From: DATBED01 sp036276195
Lineage (GTDB): Bacteria; Patescibacteriota; Saccharimonadia; Saccharimonadales; UBA4665
Reading direction: 5' to 3'
Length of the DNA: 28,631 nucleotides
Assembly (NCBI GenBank): GCA_036276195.1
Contig: DATBED010000041.1
Coordinates: 1-28,631, forward strand
Shown here piece by piece: positions 24,541 to 28,631 of this stretch (position 1 is its first letter; each line of letters starts with the position of its first letter). A program made the translations under genes and the position numbers. The notes beneath the pieces are model-generated. The model was not told where the DNA came from. It was given only the letters and a program-made list of their open reading frames with translations, and did no database searches.

Positions 24541-25478
24541 TTAAAGCGAAGGCGCTTGGTTTGCTCTAAACTATCTTCGATCAGGATGCGATTGGTGCGG
24601 ATCAGGTCGGCAATAATGTTTAAAACCAGGCATAAAAAGGCGGCAATCATCAGTACCGAGCCGATCAACAAGGACTGGATGTGACCGCGGGTCGTACCGT
24701 CTGCCAAGCTGGCTATTAGAAAGCGGGCAAAAGGAATTAAGCCAATCAAAAACAACAGGCAGCCCAGCCAGCCAAACACGATATACGGCTTGTACATGAT
24801 GTAGGCGCGCATAATAGTCAGAGCCGACTTACGCACATGCTCAAAGTGCGATTTAAACAGGCGGGATGGTCGGGTTGGCGGGTTGGCATCAATCGGAATG
24901 CTCTCGATATGCAGACCTTTGTTGCCCGCCTGGATGATAGTCTCGGTGCAATAACTAAAACGAGTGATGGTGTTAAGCCGCAGCAGCGACTCTCGGTTGT
25001 AGGCCCGAAAGCCGCTAACTGCATCGGGAATATTAGTGCCGGCAGCCTTATTGACGATGGCGCTGCCCAATTTTTGGAGCAGTTTCTTGGTCCATGAGAA
25101 GTATTCTATAAGATGGGTTTGCCGGTCGGCTATGACAATGTCAGCCGAACCGTGCAAAATGGGCTGCACTAGATCGGCAACGCGGTCGCCTGGGTATTGG
25201 TTGTCGCCATCAGTATTTACTATGATGTCGGCGTCCATTTCTAAGGCTTTCATAACACCATCATGGAACGAACGGCCTAGGCCCTGGTTACTGGTGTGGT
25301 GCACAAAGTGTTTGACGCCGTATTGCTTAGCTACGGCTACGGTATTGTCGGTAGAGCCGTCGTCGGTCACTAAAATCTCAATTTGATCAATGCCCGGCAC
25401 GTTTTTGGGCAAGTCTTTCAGAACCAGCGGCAGTGTGGCCTCCTCGTTCAGGCATGGAATATGAATCACCAATTTCAT
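24528..25478 (-). CDS. GT2 polyprenyl-phosphate sugar synthase (DPM1-like)
   Basis: 316 residues. A cytosolic GT-A domain begins VIHIPCLNEEATLP, with TDDGSTDNT at 38-46 and the metal-binding TDGD at 89-92. Two C-terminal membrane helices follow (about 231-256 and 264-290), as in polyprenyl-phosphate mannose or glucose synthases. It would move a sugar from a nucleotide donor onto polyprenyl phosphate for use by an outer-face GT-C enzyme. The promoter is unclear: TATACT read leftward at 25508-25503 lies 24 bases before ATG. A 13-base palindrome CTATACAGTATAG (25497-25509) occupies the divergent region. Confidence 0.9.
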   Translation of the reverse strand: MKLVIHIPCLNEEATLPLVLKDLPKNVPGIDQIEILVTDDGSTDNTVAVAKQYGVKHFVHHTSNQGLGRSFHDGVMKALEMDADIIVNTDGDNQYPGDRVADLVQPILHGSADIVIADRQTHLIEYFSWTKKLLQKLGSAIVNKAAGTNIPDAVSGFRAYNRESLLRLNTITRFSYCTETIIQAGNKGLHIESIPIDANPPTRPSRLFKSHFEHVRKSALTIMRAYIMYKPYIVFGWLGCLLFLIGLIPFARFLIASLADGTTRGHIQSLLIGSVLMIAAFLCLVLNIIADLIRTNRILIEDSLEQTKRLRFNHKN

Positions 25479-25512
25479 AAATCTTTAAGACTTAGCCTAT
25501 ACAGTATAGCTG

Positions 25513-25535
25513 AAAGGAGGCTTAACCAGTATAAT
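25513..25535 (+). promoter_or_regulatory. Shine-Dalgarno-like AAAGGAGG and TATAAT before the LCP gene
   Basis: AAAGGAGG (25513-25520) is a near-perfect ribosome site, yet the LCP start is 30 bases further on and an in-frame TAA lies just before it. TATAAT (25530-25535) ends 15 bases before ATG 25551 and is the likely -10. If so, the ribosome site is not in that transcript. Another ATG at 25534 opens a 28-codon overlapping frame. Confidence 0.45.
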
Positions 25536-25550
25536 GATAAAACTATATAA

Positions 25551-27107
25551 ATGGATCCACGACGTAGCTCATCGCAACCTAACAAATCTATTGGCCGGGC
25601 CCGGCCGGGGCAGGATGTAGTCGTGGCCAAACGAGCCTCCCAATTCCCCAGCGTCGGCCAATCCTTGCCGGTTAACTATCAACCTCTGACAGAGCAGCGT
25701 CGTCAAACCGTGCCGCGCGCGGTTAAACAGGGCCGTTGGCGGCGTTTGCGCCAAAAGGTTACGCTTAAGCGCACAGTTATAACCCTACTTGTGCTGATCT
25801 TGCTGGTGGGCGGTTTTGTTGGCGGCAAGTTTATCTATAACGCGCATAAGCTGTTCGGCGGCAGTATTTTGAGCGTTTTTTCAAGCACCAAGCTAAAAGG
25901 CGAAGATCAGGGCCGGGTCAACATTCTATTGGCTGGCAACTCCAGTGACGATCCGGGCCATAGCGGGGCAGGTCTGACCGATTCTATTATGCTGATCAGC
26001 ATTGACACTAAGAATAATAAGGCCTTTTTACTAAGCATCCCGCGCGACTTGTGGGTACAACTGCCGGGCGGCGGCCACCAAAAAATTAATGATGCTTACG
26101 TGGACGGCGAGAACAATAGTTTTAGCGCTCCGGGTTACCCTAACGGCGGCATGGGTGAACTGGAGCAAGTCGTCAGCCAAGATTTGGGTGTACCGATTGA
26201 TTACTACGCCCTAGTTGACTATACGGCTTTCAAGGATTCGGTTAACGCAGTCGGCGGTATCGACATTAATATCCAGAGCAGCGACCCACGCGGCTTGTAT
26301 GACCCAAGTATCGACTATACGACCCATGGGCCGCTAGTCGACTTAAGCAATGGCGAGCACCATTTGAATGGCGAGCAGTCACTCGACCTGGCCCGGGCCC
26401 GTGGCGATGCCTACGGCTCTTATGGCTTTGACGCAGCTGACTTTGACCGCACGCAGCACCAGCGCCAAATGTTAGTAGCGCTGAAGCAAAAGGCGGTCAG
26501 TGCCGGCGTGCTGGCAAATCCGGCCAAATTGACGAGCCTATTTGATGCCGTTGGCAACAATGTAAAAACCGACATGAAGCTCGATGAAGTTCACCGCTTA
26601 TATGATCTGACCAAGAATATTAACGGCAATGCCGTGCAGTCGCTTAGCCTAAACAGCGCCGGCGGCAAAGATTTGCTTCAAAGCTATTCGGCATCAGATG
26701 GCGAATCGGCTTTAATACCGGCGACTGGCGTCGACGATTACAGTGCTATCCAGAACTTTATTAAGCGCCAGACCTCGTCTAACCCGGTTGTCCAAGAGGG
26801 TGCCAAAATCGAGATATTGAACGGCACATCGACTAATGGTTTGGCGGCTCGCTTTGAGAACCAGATGCTTAGCCAGGGCTTCAATGTGGTAGGTATTGGT
26901 GATTCGGCGGCGCCACCCCAAACTACCACTACCATAATCGACGCTTCTGGCGGCAAGAAACCAGCTACTCGAGCCCAGCTAATTAAGCAATTCGGCAACA
27001 GCATTACCACGGCCAACCCTTATGCCAGTGTCTATGATACCGATTTCATACTCATAATCGGCCAAGATCAAGCCTCGACCGGCAGTTCTGGCTCTAGCGG
27101 TCAATAA
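25551..27107 (+). CDS. LytR-CpsA-Psr (LCP) family protein with LytR_C domain
   Basis: 518 residues. A long basic cytosolic N-terminus (1-73) leads to one membrane helix (about 74-92), then the LCP domain from about 121 (NILLAGNSSDD, DSIMLISID, LLSIPRDLWV, LARARGD...DFDRTQHQRQML). A LytR_C domain occupies roughly 415-510 (IEILNGTSTNGLAARF). LCP enzymes move wall polymers such as teichoic acid or arabinogalactan from lipid carriers to peptidoglycan. The conserved Arg and Asp residues of the active site are present. It diverges from the GT2 gene and belongs with the envelope group to its left. The C-terminus is a Ser/Gly linker. Confidence 0.93.
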   Translation: MDPRRSSSQPNKSIGRARPGQDVVVAKRASQFPSVGQSLPVNYQPLTEQRRQTVPRAVKQGRWRRLRQKVTLKRTVITLLVLILLVGGFVGGKFIYNAHKLFGGSILSVFSSTKLKGEDQGRVNILLAGNSSDDPGHSGAGLTDSIMLISIDTKNNKAFLLSIPRDLWVQLPGGGHQKINDAYVDGENNSFSAPGYPNGGMGELEQVVSQDLGVPIDYYALVDYTAFKDSVNAVGGIDINIQSSDPRGLYDPSIDYTTHGPLVDLSNGEHHLNGEQSLDLARARGDAYGSYGFDAADFDRTQHQRQMLVALKQKAVSAGVLANPAKLTSLFDAVGNNVKTDMKLDEVHRLYDLTKNINGNAVQSLSLNSAGGKDLLQSYSASDGESALIPATGVDDYSAIQNFIKRQTSSNPVVQEGAKIEILNGTSTNGLAARFENQMLSQGFNVVGIGDSAAPPQTTTTIIDASGGKKPATRAQLIKQFGNSITTANPYASVYDTDFILIIGQDQASTGSSGSSGQ

Positions 27108-27130
27108 GTCAAGCAAAACGGATACCAAGG

Positions 27131-27139
27131 TGGTATAAT
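27131..27139 (+). promoter_or_regulatory. Extended -10 with flanking inverted repeat before the Crp/Fnr gene
   Basis: TGGTATAAT, a TGn-extended perfect -10, ten bases before ATG 27150. AGGTGG (27128-27133) and CCACCT (27144-27149) form a 6-bp inverted repeat around it. This could be an autoregulatory operator that blocks the promoter. The half-site differs from E. coli Crp and Fnr sites. Confidence 0.5.
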
Positions 27140-27149
27140 AGGCCCACCT

Positions 27150-27848
27150 ATGAGTGACCAAGTGGCTGTAAATTATTTGAAGACTTTTCTCGATCGGCAT
27201 CCGACTCGTAGTTTTAAGAAAGGCGAAATTATTATCTTCCAAGGGGAGGCGCCGCGCAGTGCCTTCGTTGTTAGAAAAGGCACCGTCAAAGCCTACAACC
27301 TAAGTGTCAACGGCGACGAAAAACCAGTGGCCTTTTATTCGGCCAATAACGCCTTCCCAGCCTCCTGGATATACGGCAAGGTGCCCAGCGCCATTTACTA
27401 CTACGAAGCCTTCACGCCAGAGGTCGAAGTGCACGTTATTGACCGTGACGAGTTTGTCGAATTTATCCGCAAGCGACCGGAACTGCTTTATCAGGAGCTG
27501 GAGCGTCTGTTGGCCGACCAGATGGGCGGCTCAATCCGCCTCAACGCCTTGCAGCATTCGCGGGCCAGTGACAAGCTGGTTTATACCCTGCACTATCTGG
27601 CCTTGACCCATGGCCGCCCGCTGGAAGACAGCAAGATTGAACTGACACTCGACCTAACACACCAAGACTTCGCCAACCTGACCGGCCTGACGCGTGAAAC
27701 AGCTGCTACAGAGCTGAACAAGCTCAAGAAACAAGGCGTTATCGAATACGGCAAGAACCTGCCCTACCGCCTCAACCTCAACAACCTAATGCAGCTACTG
27801 AACGATCAATTTATAGCCGATATCCAACGGACGAGCCTAGCATTCTAA
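27150..27848 (+). CDS. Crp/Fnr-family transcription regulator
   Basis: 232 residues. An N-terminal cyclic-nucleotide-binding-type beta-roll (about 15-120, starting FKKGEIIIFQGE) is joined by a dimer helix to a C-terminal winged helix (DLTHQDFANLTGLTRETAATELNKLKKQGVIEY, about 168-202). There are no cysteines, so it cannot hold an Fnr-type oxygen-sensing Fe-S cluster. The PRSAFVV stretch where Crp has its cAMP-phosphate loop lacks the canonical RxAxA motif, so the ligand is unknown. It could control respiratory genes in this region, which is inference. Its promoter has leaderless spacing and an inverted repeat around the -10. Confidence 0.9.
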   Translation: MSDQVAVNYLKTFLDRHPTRSFKKGEIIIFQGEAPRSAFVVRKGTVKAYNLSVNGDEKPVAFYSANNAFPASWIYGKVPSAIYYYEAFTPEVEVHVIDRDEFVEFIRKRPELLYQELERLLADQMGGSIRLNALQHSRASDKLVYTLHYLALTHGRPLEDSKIELTLDLTHQDFANLTGLTRETAATELNKLKKQGVIEYGKNLPYRLNLNNLMQLLNDQFIADIQRTSLAF

Positions 27849-27886
27849 GCTAAGATTTGGTCGAATATTGCCGAAACCCAAGGGGC

Positions 27887-28297
27887 TCAGGCCTTAGTTT
27901 TAACGGTATCGCTTTTGGCTTCTCGCTTAGCTTTTAGAGTGTCGCTGACTACTTTAGCTAGGTTATGGGGTGCTGTCCATGATTTGATGATGCAGCGATT
28001 TGCCCCCAGCTTGTATGCCTCACTGACCTCTGGCGAGTTTTCCATGTTTGTAAAGATTAGTACCTTGACTTCGCTGCCTGGGTTACTCTTGTTCCACCAT
28101 TGCAAAAACTCCAAACCGCCCATTATTGGCATTAGTAAGTCTAGTAAGATAAGATCGGGCGAAAAGCTATCGAGCTTATCAATGGCTTCTTTGCCGTCAA
28201 AGGCCTCCACCACTTCATGGCCTTCATGTCGAAGAATCAGGCTATAGGCGTTGTTTAAATCGTGATCGTCCTCAACAACTAATATTCTTGCCACCAT
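27887..28297 (-). CDS. Single-domain response regulator (receiver only)
   Basis: 136 residues, a CheY-like receiver with no output domain. The acidic pocket VVEDD (residues 7-11), phosphoacceptor D53 in LLDLLMP, T83 and K105 are all in place. The C-terminus is a short basic tail (KAKREAKSDTVKTKA). The partial histidine kinase lies 74 bases upstream in the same direction and is its likely partner. Output must go through another protein. Its ATG is preceded by GGAG only two bases away, with TATAGT 13 bases upstream. Confidence 0.92.
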   Translation of the reverse strand: MVARILVVEDDHDLNNAYSLILRHEGHEVVEAFDGKEAIDKLDSFSPDLILLDLLMPIMGGLEFLQWWNKSNPGSEVKVLIFTNMENSPEVSEAYKLGANRCIIKSWTAPHNLAKVVSDTLKAKREAKSDTVKTKA

Positions 28298-28371
28298 GTC
28301 TCCGATTGTTACTATATAGTTTTAACCATATATTTATACCACTGTTTAAGTCAAGTTGAATGTTGGATTTT

Positions 28372-28631
28372 TCACTGTTGTGACCGAGATGTACGCTTAA
28401 CGCGAGGCAGTGTGAAGAAGAAGCTGGTGCCTTTATCTTCGTGGCTGACGAACCAAATCTCACCACCTAGGGCATCGAGCAAGCCCCTAACTAAGTACAG
28501 ACCCAGCCCCGTGCCGGTGGTCTCGCGGCGCACAATATTATGAGCTCGAAAGAACTTGGTAAAAATTTGCTCCTGCGCCAATTTTGGAATACCCCAGCCA
28601 CTGTCACTAACTTCTACCAGAATGTCAGCCC
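28372..28631 (-). CDS. Sensor histidine kinase, C-terminal ATPase domain (partial)
   Basis: The 85 C-terminal residues of a kinase whose start lies beyond the right edge; the frame is open to the window end. The HATPase_c motifs are clear: G1 box DSGWGIP, F box IFTKFFR, and G2 box GTGLGLYLVRGLL, ending with GTSFFFTLP as in most such kinases. Sensor and phosphoacceptor-His regions are not visible, so the signal is unknown. It is followed by the single-domain response regulator, together forming a two-component system. Confidence 0.92.
   Translation of the reverse strand, partial: ADILVEVSDSGWGIPKLAQEQIFTKFFRAHNIVRRETTGTGLGLYLVRGLLDALGGEIWFVSHEDKGTSFFFTLPRVKRTSRSQQ

Noticed and set aside
27849..27900. 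Possible terminator between the Crp/Fnr gene and the response regulator
   Set aside because: Only short imperfect stems (AAGG/CCTT, CTAAG/CTTAG) are present, and the four-T run is not directly paired with a stable stem.

Overview
The window looks like a chromosomal segment of a small-genome bacterium. I infer Candidatus Saccharibacteria (TM7) or a close Patescibacteria/CPR relative, with moderate confidence. The grounds are very dense packing (genes touch or overlap by 1-4 bases, and convergent genes share stop codons), a VKOR-type disulfide catalyst, an NDH-2 plus bo3-type oxidase with no other respiratory complexes nearby, and the LCP/GT2/GT-C envelope gene set. TGA is used as a normal stop, so the UGA=Gly code of SR1/Gracilibacteria does not apply. 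No tRNA, rRNA, CRISPR array or insertion sequence was seen, and no gap without a gene exceeds 300 bases.

Layout. 1-4464 (+): the 3' end of the F1Fo ATP synthase operon (delta end, alpha, gamma, beta, epsilon). 4465-4881 (-): MscL with a C-terminal zinc ribbon. 4922-7704: two divergent, paralogous Cys-x-Asp-x-Arg proteins resembling carbonic anhydrases, the leftward one broken by a frameshift, and an aquaporin after the intact one. 7713-11063 (-): a UvrD-like helicase fused to a RecB-like nuclease. 11064-11262: a perfect 34-bp palindrome. 11263-12453 (-): NDH-2. 12498-15266 (+): a GT4 glycosyltransferase and a GlcD/D-lactate-dehydrogenase-like flavoprotein. 15292-16311: a Cys-containing membrane-anchored protein, a small membrane protein and a possible 27-residue microprotein. 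16308-20975 (-): cyoABCDE. 21027-22096: divergent VKOR and a cupredoxin-like protein. 22093-27107: a flippase-like LPG-synthase TM protein, a GT-C enzyme, a polyprenyl-phosphate GT2 and an LCP protein. 27150-28631: a Crp/Fnr regulator and a leftward two-component system (kinase cut by the window end).

How it fits together. NDH-2, the GlcD-like enzyme and VKOR can all feed electrons to a quinone pool. The bo3 oxidase, which keeps the metal, proton-channel and quinol-site residues of E. coli CyoB, would reduce O2 and pump protons, and the ATP synthase could use that gradient. No quinone or heme biosynthesis gene is visible, so both may be made elsewhere or taken from a host. The envelope genes suggest sugar transfer from polyprenyl-phosphate carriers outside the membrane and attachment of polymers to the wall.

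A recurring regulatory feature is a -10 box placed 6-10 bases before the start codon at the head of many transcription units, often with a TGn extension and with no usable Shine-Dalgarno sequence. This predicts widespread leaderless mRNAs, while operon-internal genes such as atpA, atpD and the aquaporin carry clear Shine-Dalgarno sites.
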